This document shows, piece by piece, positions 1 to 7,331 of a DNA stretch of 8,084 nucleotides (position 1 is the stretch's first letter; each line of letters begins with the position of its first letter). Source of the stretch: Acidobacteriota bacterium (GTDB lineage Bacteria; Acidobacteriota; Terriglobia; Terriglobales; Acidobacteriaceae); contig JAJZCP010000056.1 of the NCBI GenBank assembly GCA_021846065.1, positions 1-8,084 on the forward strand, written 5' to 3'. The translations under genes were made by a program, and so were the position numbers. The notes below the pieces were generated by a model. It was not told the DNA's origin. It saw only the letters and a list, made by a program, of their open reading frames with translations, and did no database searches.

Positions 1-13
1 CCGTGCGGCGGCG

Positions 14-2761
14 ATGGCCCTGATGTGCGCCGTGAGCGTGTGCCTGAGTGCAGGATTTGCCGTGCGGGCGCAATCGATGGGCGGCGGAGGCGGGTATCCG
101 GCGGGCAGTGATCCGACGAGCATGGACCCGACGGCGATGGGCGGGCAATCGACGGGCCAGACGGGCGGAGCCGCCGGGGGACAAATGATGAACGGGGGCG
201 CAGCGAACTGCGCCGATCCGCAGCAGGCGCTGATGCCGCAGTGCGCCGGACAGGCTGGCGGGACAGGATTTCAGGGATTGCAGGCGACGCCAACGATTCT
301 GCCGGCGGATCAGTACAACGATACGAATTCGCTGACGGGAGCAGGCAGACAGGCCGGGCAGACGGGCGCGACCGCGCAGCAGCGCTTGCAGCAACAGCAG
401 GCACAGCAGCGACAGGCGCCTCGGGAACCGCTGACGGAGTTCCAGAAGTTTGTGGCCTCGACGACGGGGCAGGTGTTGCCGGTGTATGGCTCGAATCTGT
501 TTCGGAATATCCCGGCGACGTTTTCGCCGCTGGACACGGTGCAGGTGCCGACGAATTTTGTAGTGGGTCCGGACGATGTGCTGCGTATTCGGGTGTGGGG
601 CCAGATCAACTTTCAGTCGAATCTGCGGGTGGATCGCTCCGGAGATATCTATCTGCCGCAGGTGGGCGCGATTCACGTGGCGGGGCTGCAATTTTCCGAG
701 TTGGACGGCCATCTGCGCGCGGCGATTGCGCGGGTCTTCAAGAACTTTGACCTGACGGCGGATGTGGGACAGATTCACTCGGTGCAGGTGTATGTTTCCG
801 GTTCGGCGCAGCGTCCGGGGGTGTATACGGTGAGCGCGCTGAGCACGCTGGTGGATGCGATCTTTGCCAGTGGCGGACCTTCGGTGGATGGTTCCTTGCG
901 CCATATCGAGCTGCGGCGGAATGGCAAGACGGTAACGGATTTCGATCTGTATGCGCTGCTGATCCACGGGGACAAGAGCGGCGACGTTCCGTTGCAGACG
1001 GGCGATGTGATCTACATTGCGCCCGTGGGGTCGCAGGTGGCGGTGACGGGAGCGGTGCGCACGGCGGCGATCTATGAACTGCGCGCAGACGAGACGCTGG
1101 ACAATCTGGTGCGGGATGCGGGGGGATTGTCGGCGGTGGCGGCGGAGAGCCGCATCTCGATCGAACGGATTGAGGACCACACGACCAGAAGCACGATGGA
1201 AGTGAGCTATGACAAAGCCGGTCTGGCGACGAAACTGGACAACGGCGACGTGGTGCGCGTGTATTCGATTGTGCCGGCATATGCGAAGACGGTGATCCTG
1301 CGCGGGAATGTGGCGAATCCTGGGCGGTTTGCGTGGCATGAAGGGATGCACGTGAGCGACCTGATTCCGGACAAGGATTCGCTGATTACGCAGAACTACT
1401 GGTGGCGGCGGGCGCGACTGGGATTGCCGACGCCGGAGTTTGAGCCGGTGCCCAACTTTGGGATTATGCTGCAACCACCGAATGGGCATGCAGTGACGCT
1501 GCGACGGACACAAAATGAGATGGCGACGACGACGGATTTGCAGTTGCAGCAGAATCGCGCTGCTGCATCGCCGGGCGCGGGGACGAACGGGCAGTTGAGC
1601 GCGGAGTCAAGTGCGGCGCAACTGGGGATGCAGCAAAGCGCGTTGAGCGCCGAGCAGGGCCTGAACAGCGAAGGGGTGAATGGAACGGAGGACGCCTCCG
1701 GGCGCGGCGCGAATATCTCCGTGGCCGAAGCGCAGACGCTGCCTTCCGGGCGTTCGCTGGCGGGCGTGCAGTCCACGCGTGTGAGCGTGCTGGCTCCGGA
1801 GATCGACTGGAACTATGCAGTGATCGAGCGGATGGACCCGAAGACGCTGAAGACGGTGCTGGTGCCGTTTGACCTGGGCAAACTGGTGCTGCAACATGAC
1901 CAGACGCAGAATCTGGCGCTGGAGCCGGGCGACGTGGTGAGCATCTTCTCTGAAGCCGATGTGCGGGTGCCGATCGCCGAGCAGACGAAGCTGATCCGTC
2001 TGGATGGCGAGGTGGTGCATGCGGGGACGTATACGGCGCTGCCGGGCGAGTCGCTGCGGCATCTGGTGATCCGCGCCGGCGGGCTGACGCCGGATGCGTA
2101 TCTGTACGGGTCGGAGTTTACGCGGCAATCGACGCGGATTCTGCAGCAGGCGCGGATCGATGAGTATATCCAGCAGTTGAATATGCAGGTGCAGCGCGGG
2201 AACCTGGCAGTGGCGTCCTCTGGCGTTTCCTCTGCGCAGGACCAAAGCTCGGCGGCGGCAGCGCAAGGCAGCGAGCAGCAGTTGATTGCGGCGTTGGCGC
2301 GGATTCGCGCGACGGGGCGGATTGTGCTGGAGTTTCAGCCGAAGAGCACGGGGGTGAACACGATACCCGACCTGCCGCTGGAGGATGGAGACCGGTTCAT
2401 TGTGCCTTCGCAGCCGAACAACGTGAACGTGGTGGGCGCGGTGTATGACCAGAACTCGTTTCTGTATGCGCAGCGCCGACGGGTGCGCGACTATCTGCAA
2501 ATGGCAGGCGGGCCGAACCAGGACTCCGATCGCAAGTTCTCGTTTGTGATTCGAGCCAGCGGCGCGGTAGTGAGCAAGACGACGACGAATGGCTTGTGGG
2601 GCAATGAGTTTGCTAGCCTGCGCATCTATCCAGGCGATACGATTGTGGTGCCGGAGAAGACGTTCAAACCTTCAGGGCTGAGAACGGCGATTGAGTTTAC
2701 GCAGATCTTCTCGCAACTGGCGTTTGGCGCGCTGATGTTCAGCATCCTGCCGATACCGTAA
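14..2761 (+). CDS. SLBB-domain polysaccharide export (OPX/Wza-like) outer-membrane protein, start probably upstream
   Basis: Probable outer-membrane export protein of the OPX family, which carries capsule or exopolysaccharide through the periplasm and outer membrane. Seen: a hydrophobic signal segment at residues 1-19 ending VRA-QS, with no lipobox cysteine; a Gly/Gln-rich linker to about 175; a Poly_export-like domain at about 180-255 (VVGPDDVLRIRVWG, then GDIYLPQVGAIHVAG). SLBB-like units begin near 257 (VYVSGSAQRPGVYTV), 340 (VAVTGAVRTAAIYEL), 425 (VILRGNVANPGRFAW), 658 (LIRLDGEVVHAGTYTAL) and 802 (VNVVGAVYDQNSFLY). A low-complexity Q/A/S stretch at about 500-590 separates units three and four. 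The C-terminal hydrophobic segment (about 893-915) may be the membrane helix known from Wza. At 915 aa it is far longer than Wza (about 380 aa). The frame is open to the window edge (R-A-A-A before Met1) and no ribosome site precedes base 14, so the real start is probably outside. Family call is confident; the exported polymer is unknown. Confidence 0.9.
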   Translation: MALMCAVSVCLSAGFAVRAQSMGGGGGYPAGSDPTSMDPTAMGGQSTGQTGGAAGGQMMNGGAANCADPQQALMPQCAGQAGGTGFQGLQATPTILPADQYNDTNSLTGAGRQAGQTGATAQQRLQQQQAQQRQAPREPLTEFQKFVASTTGQVLPVYGSNLFRNIPATFSPLDTVQVPTNFVVGPDDVLRIRVWGQINFQSNLRVDRSGDIYLPQVGAIHVAGLQFSELDGHLRAAIARVFKNFDLTADVGQIHSVQVYVSGSAQRPGVYTVSALSTLVDAIFASGGPSVDGSLRHIELRRNGKTVTDFDLYALLIHGDKSGDVPLQTGDVIYIAPVGSQVAVTGAVRTAAIYELRADETLDNLVRDAGGLSAVAAESRISIERIEDHTTRSTMEVSYDKAGLATKLDNGDVVRVYSIVPAYAKTVILRGNVANPGRFAWHEGMHVSDLIPDKDSLITQNYWWRRARLGLPTPEFEPVPNFGIMLQPPNGHAVTLRRTQNEMATTTDLQLQQNRAAASPGAGTNGQLSAESSAAQLGMQQSALSAEQGLNSEGVNGTEDASGRGANISVAEAQTLPSGRSLAGVQSTRVSVLAPEIDWNYAVIERMDPKTLKTVLVPFDLGKLVLQHDQTQNLALEPGDVVSIFSEADVRVPIAEQTKLIRLDGEVVHAGTYTALPGESLRHLVIRAGGLTPDAYLYGSEFTRQSTRILQQARIDEYIQQLNMQVQRGNLAVASSGVSSAQDQSSAAAAQGSEQQLIAALARIRATGRIVLEFQPKSTGVNTIPDLPLEDGDRFIVPSQPNNVNVVGAVYDQNSFLYAQRRRVRDYLQMAGGPNQDSDRKFSFVIRASGAVVSKTTTNGLWGNEFASLRIYPGDTIVVPEKTFKPSGLRTAIEFTQIFSQLAFGALMFSILPIP

Positions 2762-2783
2762 ACGAAACGACTACAGAAACAGC

Positions 2784-3134
2784 GCATTGCATGCAGCCAC
2801 TGCGTGGGGCAGCCGCGCGTTCGCGCCTATGCGCTCCCGCTGGTCGCGGATGGGGATGGGCTGAGAACGAGGGGAAAGGCAACAGCAGATTCCCTGCGGG
2901 GCATTGCATGCAGCCACTGCGTGGGGCAGCCGCGCGTTCGCGCCTATGCGCTCCCGCTGGTCGCGGATGGGGATGGGCTGAGAACGAGGGGAAAAGCAAC
3001 AGCAGATTCCCTGCGGGGCATTGCATGCAGCCACTGCGTGGGGCAGCCGCGCGTTCGCGCCTATGCGCTCCCGCTGGTCGCGGGGGTGCTTGCGCTGAAA
3101 TTGCCGGGAAAAGCAACAGCAGATTCCCTGCGGG
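2784..3134. repeat. Three tandem copies of a 117-bp intergenic repeat
   Basis: Copies at 2784-2900, 2901-3017 and 3018-3134 each begin GCATTGCATGCAGCC and end with the hairpin-like ATTCCCTGCGGG. Copies 1 and 2 differ at about one base (GGGAAAGGCAAC versus GGGAAAAGCAAC). Copy 3 is the same except for a block of about 23 bases in the second half with 11 mismatches. Each unit contains TGCATGCA and GCGCGTTCGCGC, both self-complementary. The unit is 39 codons long, so several frames stay open through it on both strands. I regard those long frames as artefacts of the period, not genes. Together with the satellite to the right, this fills the 515 bp between the export gene and the DUF507 genes. Confidence 0.95.
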
Positions 3135-3137
3135 AAT
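3123..3137. repeat. REP-like hairpin ATTCCC-TGC-GGGAAT
   Basis: Perfect 6-bp stem with a 3-nt loop (ATTCCCTGCGGGAAT). Related, slightly shorter versions sit at 2889-2900, 3006-3017 and 3228-3240 (TTCCCTGCGGGAA), always preceded by an AGCAG-type sequence. The four copies resemble a repetitive extragenic palindrome. The 3228-3240 copy lies 37 bp beyond the stop of the - strand DUF507 gene and could also form in its mRNA, but there is no U-tract, so a terminator role is not supported. Confidence 0.6.
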
Positions 3138-3138
3138 G

Positions 3139-3220
3139 ACAACAAGAAAAGCAACAGCAAAAGCAACGGCAACAGCAAAAACAACAGCAAAAGCAACGGC
3201 AACAGCAAAAACAACGTCAG
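3139..3220. repeat. GCAACA/GCAAAA hexamer satellite with a 30-bp tandem repeat
   Basis: Purine-rich low-complexity tract built from six-base words GCAACA, GCAAAA and GCAACG. Within it a 30-bp unit is repeated almost exactly: 3152-3185 matches 3182-3215. Sequence composition is unlike both neighbours, and no ribosome site or credible product goes with it. It continues directly from the last 117-bp copy, and the AGCAACAGCAG word inside that copy suggests the two repeats share an origin. Confidence 0.85.
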
Positions 3221-3276
3221 AAGCAGATTCCCTGCGGGAAGGCCAACAAGGAGGGCTGGGATTGTGCTGGGATTGC

Positions 3277-3552
3277 CTAGATGCCGAGGCGGCGGACTTC
3301 CTCATTGTAGTACTTGCGATAGAGGATATCCCACTCCTGGGTGCCTTCCTGGATGATGCGCCGCTGGGAGCTGATCTTGAGGCGCGCCGCCTGATCGATC
3401 TTCATCTCCTCGGCGAAGAGTTGATCGAGGACTTTGCGGGCTTCCTGGCGGATGGTGTTGCGATCTTCGAGGAAATCGACTTCCTTGATGTCGGCGAGAG
3501 TGTCGGCGACGGTGTGGGCGAGCTTGTTGACCTTGTCGCGAGTGATTCTCAT
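3277..3552 (-). CDS. DUF507 family protein (downstream paralogue)
   Basis: 91-aa protein beginning MRITRDKVNKLAHTVADTL, recognised as DUF507 (PF04368), a small family of unknown function found in Acidobacteria, deltaproteobacteria and Aquificales. Seen: the usual N-terminal pattern of a short strand, then R/K-x-x-x-N-x-L-A helix; a central acidic helix (EVDFLEDRNTIRQEARKVL); the C-terminal element with a W-x-x-L-Y-x-K-Y pattern. It is mostly helical and soluble, with no signal or membrane segment. The start codon overlaps the stop of the preceding DUF507 gene in an ATGA, so the two are probably translated together from one mRNA. Family membership is from memory of the pattern; the biochemical role is not known to me. 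Confidence 0.87.
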   Translation of the reverse strand: MRITRDKVNKLAHTVADTLADIKEVDFLEDRNTIRQEARKVLDQLFAEEMKIDQAARLKISSQRRIIQEGTQEWDILYRKYYNEEVRRLGI

Positions 3553-3827
3553 AGAACGGCCTTGTATTTGCGAGTGAGTTCGGCTTTGATCTTCTTGAAC
3601 ATCTCGGCGTATTGCGCACCGGAGCGGAGCATCTCCTGCTGATAAGCCTCCAGGATGACGCGCACTTCTTCGTTGATGCGGTCTTCGAGGGCCATCTCTT
3701 CGATCATGGCGTGGGTGACACGCTCTTCGACGAGAGGAGTGTGAGAGGTATGGATCATCTTGGCGTCGGTGAGGTGTTTGACCGTGCGCCGCGCCAGGTA
3801 GCCGATATATTCGCGGGAAAAGATCAT
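3549..3827 (-). CDS. DUF507 family protein (upstream paralogue)
   Basis: 92-aa protein starting MIFSREYIGYLARRTVKHL, a second DUF507-type protein next to the first. It shares the same layout: short N-terminal strand, basic helix, an acidic helix (ALEDRINEEVRVILEAYQQE), and a basic C-terminal helix ending KYKAVL. I chose ATG at 3827 because family members start M-x-(L/I/F)-(S/T)-R-E. A TTG at 3842 would add five residues (MKFQS), and neither start has a strong ribosome site. Its stop overlaps the ATG of the next gene by 4 bp (ATGA), which indicates an operon. Function unknown. The divergent 155-170 bp region to its right, shared with the + strand gene at 3998, must hold its promoter, but I see no convincing boxes. 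Confidence 0.82.
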   Translation of the reverse strand: MIFSREYIGYLARRTVKHLTDAKMIHTSHTPLVEERVTHAMIEEMALEDRINEEVRVILEAYQQEMLRSGAQYAEMFKKIKAELTRKYKAVL

Positions 3828-3997
3828 GGACTGAAACTTCAAGATACCATACCGGGCATGTGGTTTGTGCGGGGTTCGCGCTGGGCAGGAGCGGTCGCGT
3901 GAGAGAATCTGTTTTGGATTGCGGTGGTGATTTTCAGGAATGAAATGAAGCTGCGCAGCGGGTTGGTCTGAGGCCCGTCTGAGAGAATGGGAGGGTT
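3828..3997. other. Divergent intergenic region
   Basis: About 170 bp between the - strand DUF507 pair and the + strand acidic gene; it must carry promoters for both. I see the GGGAGGG ribosome site at 3989-3995 but no convincing -35/-10 pair, hairpin or operator. Confidence 0.5.
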
Positions 3998-4474
3998 ATG
4001 ACGATTGACAATTTGATTTCGCTGAAAGACGATATGGTCGCGTTCATCGAAGGGCACGGGATGAAGCGGCTGCCGGGATATGTGACGGAAGACGTGCAGG
4101 CGGTGCTGTGGGAGGATGCGGAGAATGCCGACTCCTGGAAAGACTTTGTGGAGATGGCCAAGCACGCCGGAGCGTCGTTTGTGACGATGAGCGAGGTGAC
4201 GCTGGAGCGCGAAGAGCTGGAAGAGTTGATGGAGCAGGTGAGCGAGATCAACTTTCCGGACGAGGAAGCCAACGAACTGATCGAAGCGCAGATGCTGATG
4301 AAACATGCGGGCAAGTTGGGCTACATCCAGCTTGGTTTTGTGCATCAGGGCGTGGTGTTTCTGCATGAGACGACGACGGAGTGGTATGAGCACTACCAGG
4401 AGTTGATCGAAAACGTGGAAGCGTTTCAGGAGATTCTGATCGACGACGGCGACGGGGATGAAAACGAGTTGTGA
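3998..4474 (+). CDS. Acidic conserved-looking hypothetical protein upstream of recJ
   Basis: 158-aa protein that I do not recognise. It is soluble with no signal peptide or membrane segment, and strongly acidic, with a run of E residues in the centre (EREELEELMEQ) and the tail DDGDGDENEL. The high share of helix-forming residues suggests a compact alpha-helical protein with one beta-like segment (LGYIQLGFVHQGVVFLHET). A GGGAGGG ribosome site at 3989-3995 lies 2 nt before the ATG, supporting this start. The gene ends inside the first codons of recJ (17-nt overlap), so it is probably cotranscribed and translationally coupled with recJ. Codon use matches the high-GC neighbours, so it looks native. 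Whether it assists RecJ is unknown. Confidence 0.83.
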   Translation: MTIDNLISLKDDMVAFIEGHGMKRLPGYVTEDVQAVLWEDAENADSWKDFVEMAKHAGASFVTMSEVTLEREELEELMEQVSEINFPDEEANELIEAQMLMKHAGKLGYIQLGFVHQGVVFLHETTTEWYEHYQELIENVEAFQEILIDDGDGDENEL

Positions 4475-6320
4475 GTCGCAGCACGACGCAAAGAAATCCG
4501 AAGCGACACTGAAGCGACCGGGGTATCGGTGGCGGACGATGGAAATGGAAGCAGCGATTGCGGCAAAGCTGGCCGCAGAGGCGCGTATTCCACCTGTTCT
4601 GGCCGAGATACTGTCCTCGCGCGGCGTCCGCACCGCCGAAGAAGCGCATCGTTTTCTGCATCCAGGAATCGACGACCTGCACGAGCCGATGCGGATGCTG
4701 GGCATGGAGCTTGCGGTGAAGCGCGTGGAACGGGCGATTGCCGCGGGCGAACGGATTCTGCTGTATGGCGACTATGACGTGGACGGGACGGTGGCGGTGG
4801 TGCTGCTGAAGACGGCCATTGAGATGGTGGCGGCGCGCGGGGACGAAACGGCAAAGAAGACGGAAGTGCGATTTCATGTGCCGCATCGGCTGCGCGAAGG
4901 CTATGGCTTGCAGACGGCGGTGCTGGAAGAGGCGGCGCGCGAGGGCGTGACACTGGTGATTACGGTGGACACGGGGATGCGCGCGTTTGCGGAGACGCGG
5001 GCGGCGCGCGCGTTGGGGATGGACGTGATTGTGACGGACCATCACCTGCCTGAGGCTGGCGACGCGCTGCCGGAGGCTCTGGCGGTGTTGAATCCGAACC
5101 AGCCGGGATGCGGGTATCCCGAAAAAGGATTGTGCGGCGCGGCGATTGCGCTGAAGCTGGCGCAGGCGCTGCTGGAGCGGCAGAGCACGGATGAGCAAGG
5201 CAGGGAGCGGGTGCGCAGCCGGACGCTGCCGTCGATGCTGAAGATGGCGGCGATTGCGACGGTGGCCGATGCGGTGCCGCTGGTGGGCGAGAATCGGGTG
5301 ATGGCGGCGGTGGGGATGGAGGAGCTGCGAAGACCGTCGAGCGTGGGATTGCAGGCACTGATGCAGACGGCGGGGATCGATGTGACGGGGCGCGCGGTGA
5401 CGAGCTTCGATCTTGGGTTCCGGCTGGGGCCGCGGATCAATGCGGCGGGGCGGATGGACGTGGCGGGCGATGTGGTGGAGCTGTTTACGACGCGGGACCG
5501 GATGCGCGCGCTGGAGCTGGCTGCGAAGCTGGAAGAGCAGAACAAGGAGCGACGCGCAACGGAGGCCGAAGCACTGAAGGTGATTGAGGATTGGCTGGAG
5601 ACGGATGAGGCGCTGCAGACGAAAGCGATGCTGGTGCTGGCGGGGGAAGGCTGGCATCGCGGGGTGATCGGGATTCTGGCTTCGCGCGTGGTGGAGCGGA
5701 CGGCGAAGCCGGTGATTGTGGTGAGCGTGGAGGACGGCGTGGCGTATGGGTCGGGGCGCTCGATCGACGGATTTCCGCTACTGGAGGCGATTGAGCCGTG
5801 TGCGGAGCTGTTTACGCGATTTGGGGGGCATGCGTTTGCGGTGGGATTTGCGATGCCGGCGGGAAATCTGGCGGAGATGGAGCGGCGAGTGCAGGCGTTT
5901 GCCGACGAGCGACTGGCCGGGCGCGTGGCCGAGCATACGCTGCGGATCGATGCGGAGCTGCCGCTGGAGCGGCTGACGAGCACGGTCGCGGGATGGCTGC
6001 GCAAACTGGAGCCGACGGGACGCGGGAATCCGGCGCCGGTGCTGCTGGCGCGACGGGTGCGCGTGGTGGCTCCGGTGAGGGTGATGAAGGATGTCCACAT
6101 CCGGCTGGAGGTGATGCCGGACGAGACGCGCGTGCGGATGGAGCCGGTGAAGGCTGTGGGATGGAAGCTGGCCGAGCAGGCGGCGGCGATGGGGTTGGAA
6201 GCGGGCAGCGTGATCGACCTGGCGTATCGCGTGCGCGAGAATGAGCGCAGACAGGCCGGGGATGCGGAAGAAATGGGCGGGATGGAGCTGGAGATTGCCG
6301 GGATGCGGTTGAGCGAGTAA
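4458..6320 (+). CDS. recJ: Single-stranded-DNA-specific 5'-3' exonuclease RecJ
   Basis: RecJ degrades single-stranded DNA 5' to 3' in RecF-pathway recombination and mismatch or base-excision repair, using divalent metal ions. Seen: DHH-domain motif I YGDYDVDG (residues 103-110), VDTG (D171), TDHH (D194-H195-H196), the NP...YP...LCGA segment (212-228), DHHA1 motifs GEGWHRGVIGI (396-406) and GSGRSIDGFPL, the GGH motif (456-458), and an OB-fold C-terminus with GRGNP (521-525). All expected metal and substrate residues are present, so it should be active. Length is 620 aa against about 570-580 usual. The ATG at 4458 is preferred over M28 (4539) because family members keep an R-W pair just before the first helix, here YRWR. 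The gene overlaps the acidic gene upstream. The last 13 residues are duplicated, with changes, at 7695-7733. Confidence 0.97.
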   Translation: MKTSCESQHDAKKSEATLKRPGYRWRTMEMEAAIAAKLAAEARIPPVLAEILSSRGVRTAEEAHRFLHPGIDDLHEPMRMLGMELAVKRVERAIAAGERILLYGDYDVDGTVAVVLLKTAIEMVAARGDETAKKTEVRFHVPHRLREGYGLQTAVLEEAAREGVTLVITVDTGMRAFAETRAARALGMDVIVTDHHLPEAGDALPEALAVLNPNQPGCGYPEKGLCGAAIALKLAQALLERQSTDEQGRERVRSRTLPSMLKMAAIATVADAVPLVGENRVMAAVGMEELRRPSSVGLQALMQTAGIDVTGRAVTSFDLGFRLGPRINAAGRMDVAGDVVELFTTRDRMRALELAAKLEEQNKERRATEAEALKVIEDWLETDEALQTKAMLVLAGEGWHRGVIGILASRVVERTAKPVIVVSVEDGVAYGSGRSIDGFPLLEAIEPCAELFTRFGGHAFAVGFAMPAGNLAEMERRVQAFADERLAGRVAEHTLRIDAELPLERLTSTVAGWLRKLEPTGRGNPAPVLLARRVRVVAPVRVMKDVHIRLEVMPDETRVRMEPVKAVGWKLAEQAAAMGLEAGSVIDLAYRVRENERRQAGDAEEMGGMELEIAGMRLSE

Positions 6321-6322
6321 CG
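6276..6322 (+). repeat. Direct repeat copy A: recJ 3' end including stop codon
   Basis: This segment encodes the last residues of RecJ (ELEIAGMRLSE, stop TAA). It aligns without gaps to 7689-7735 at 43 of 47 bases, with an identical 30-bp core at 6283-6312. The two copies are 1413 bp apart and in the same orientation, bracketing the two-gene low-GC patch. Confidence 0.93.
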
Positions 6323-6384
6323 AGCCGACGGCTAACTGTGTTTCCGAAAAAAATGCTCTCGTTTGGTTTCCCTGTGGATCAAGG

Positions 6385-6414
6385 TTGAGTCTATTTGCAA
6401 AAAAGTCATACAAA
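6385..6414 (+). promoter_or_regulatory. Possible sigma70-type promoter for the accessory pair
   Basis: TTGAGT (6385-6390) and TACAAA (6409-6414) are separated by 18 bp in an AT-rich stretch downstream of recJ and about 80 bp upstream of the Tat-signal ATG. The match is only moderate at each box, so it is a candidate, not a call. No strong terminator is seen between recJ and this point; AGCC-GAC-GGCT at 6323-6333 is too short. Confidence 0.25.
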
Positions 6415-6492
6415 ATAAGTTGACTGCACAGAGAAGTTATGAGAATCTCATCGCATCAGCGGTCCAATTCCCCCGAAAGGACGCCTGCTCCC

Positions 6493-7294
6493 ATGAACAG
6501 ACGGCACTTCCTTCAGTGCACCACTGCCAGCCTTGGCGTGTTTGCAACGAACACCAGCCACGCACTTACCCCCCCCGACAAACGCTCATCCTTTAAGTTC
6601 CGCATTAATGCGGGGATTTCATGAGGAGTGTCTGCGATTGATGACCCGAGCGATGCAGGGACGAGCAACAGCTCAGGACTTCAACGATGCATCGCTCTGG
6701 TATGGCATGGTGGGTGAGCACTTCAAAGAGACGAACTTCGATGACTTTATCCGTCCAGCAGCAGGCAAGATGCTGAGCCAGATCGAGATGACCGGAGCGC
6801 CGCTCGACGGAAGCGCCCTCGAGTCGCAGTTATCCAGAGAATTAAGCGCGCGCGTCGGTTGGGATGTTACGGGAGAGATCCACAACCTCTTTGAGTCGTA
6901 TGTACCGGAAGAGACGAAAGCGCTCAGGCAAATCCAACAACAAGGAATTTCGCAATCGTTTCTCGATTTGTCCGCTGGTTTTGCGCAGGTTGCGGTGACG
7001 AAACCAGCCAGGTTGATCCTGAAACGAAAACGACCAGGACTACAGGAGGCCGCATTTTCAGGAGGTCAAAGTAGTCCTGCTTATCCTCCTCCGCCGCCAC
7101 GTCCACCGATCATTGCGTTTTGCAAGGTATTAGGTGTCATTGGCGGAAGTGCGATTGGATCCTCCCTCTCTGGATTGATCCAAGAAGGCTGCACATTGGG
7201 CGTAATCTTAAGTGGAGGCGTGACTTGTATCAGCTTTATTGGCTTAGGTGCAGCAGGATTGGTTGCCGCCTACTATGCCGAGTCGTACTGCTGA
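6493..7294 (+). pseudogene. Tat-signal exported hypothetical protein split by a +1 frameshift at a C8 tract
   Basis: I do not recognise the family. ATG 6493 opens MNRRHFLQCTTASLGVFAT, a twin-arginine-type signal (RRHFL) with a likely cleavage site after SHA. This frame stops at 6624. The long frame that continues (to TGA 7294) is offset by one base and joins if one C is removed from the C8 run at 6569-6576, giving a 266-aa protein reading ...SHALTPPTNAHPLSS... The body is helical and soluble (RAMQGRATAQDFNDASLWYG). It is followed by a proline-rich hinge (PPPPPRPP, reconstructed residues about 198-205) and two hydrophobic glycine-rich segments with cysteines at reconstructed positions 210, 233, 245 and 266, the last being the C-terminal residue. 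Without the shift, translation of the body would need an internal start such as ATG 6641. It may be a real mutation, a phase-variable switch or a sequencing error. Confidence 0.68.
6569..6576 (+). other. C8 homopolymer at the frameshift point
   Basis: Eight consecutive C in a locally AT-richer gene. It lies just after the predicted signal-peptide cleavage site. Seven C (or ten) would put the signal in frame with the 7294 stop; eight ends after 43 residues. A tract of this length is slippage-prone in replication and in sequencing. Confidence 0.85.
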
Positions 7295-7331
7295 ATTTCA
7301 CTGGATGCAGACGTTGAGAGCAAACAAGAAC

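Noticed and set aside
1607..2500. 297-codon - strand frame opposite the export gene
   Set aside because: Arg/His/Leu-rich shadow of a well-supported SLBB gene; no ribosome site or family likeness.
3123..3220. CRISPR array
   Set aside because: Repeats are adjacent or low-complexity with no unique spacers of even length, and no cas genes are present.
3255..3275. GCTGGGATTG repeated at an 11-bp step next to the DUF507 stop
   Set aside because: Two short copies only; no link to a known element or site.
2791..3642. 283-codon + strand frame spanning the 117-bp repeats
   Set aside because: It consists of repeat read-through followed by antisense DUF507 sequence; the frame stays open only because the repeat period is a multiple of three.
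4248..5657. 469-codon open frame on the - strand opposite recJ
   Set aside because: It is antisense to an intact recJ with all motifs, and its product is a low-complexity H/R/Q/P-rich string typical of the reverse strand of GC-rich genes.
6323..6333. AGCC-GAC-GGCT as recJ terminator
   Set aside because: Four-base stem and no T-run after it.
6439..6492. Upstream ATG 6439 as start of the Tat-signal protein
   Set aside because: It would put 18 polar residues before the RRHFL motif, unlike Tat signals, which begin close to the twin arginine; ATG 6493 fits.
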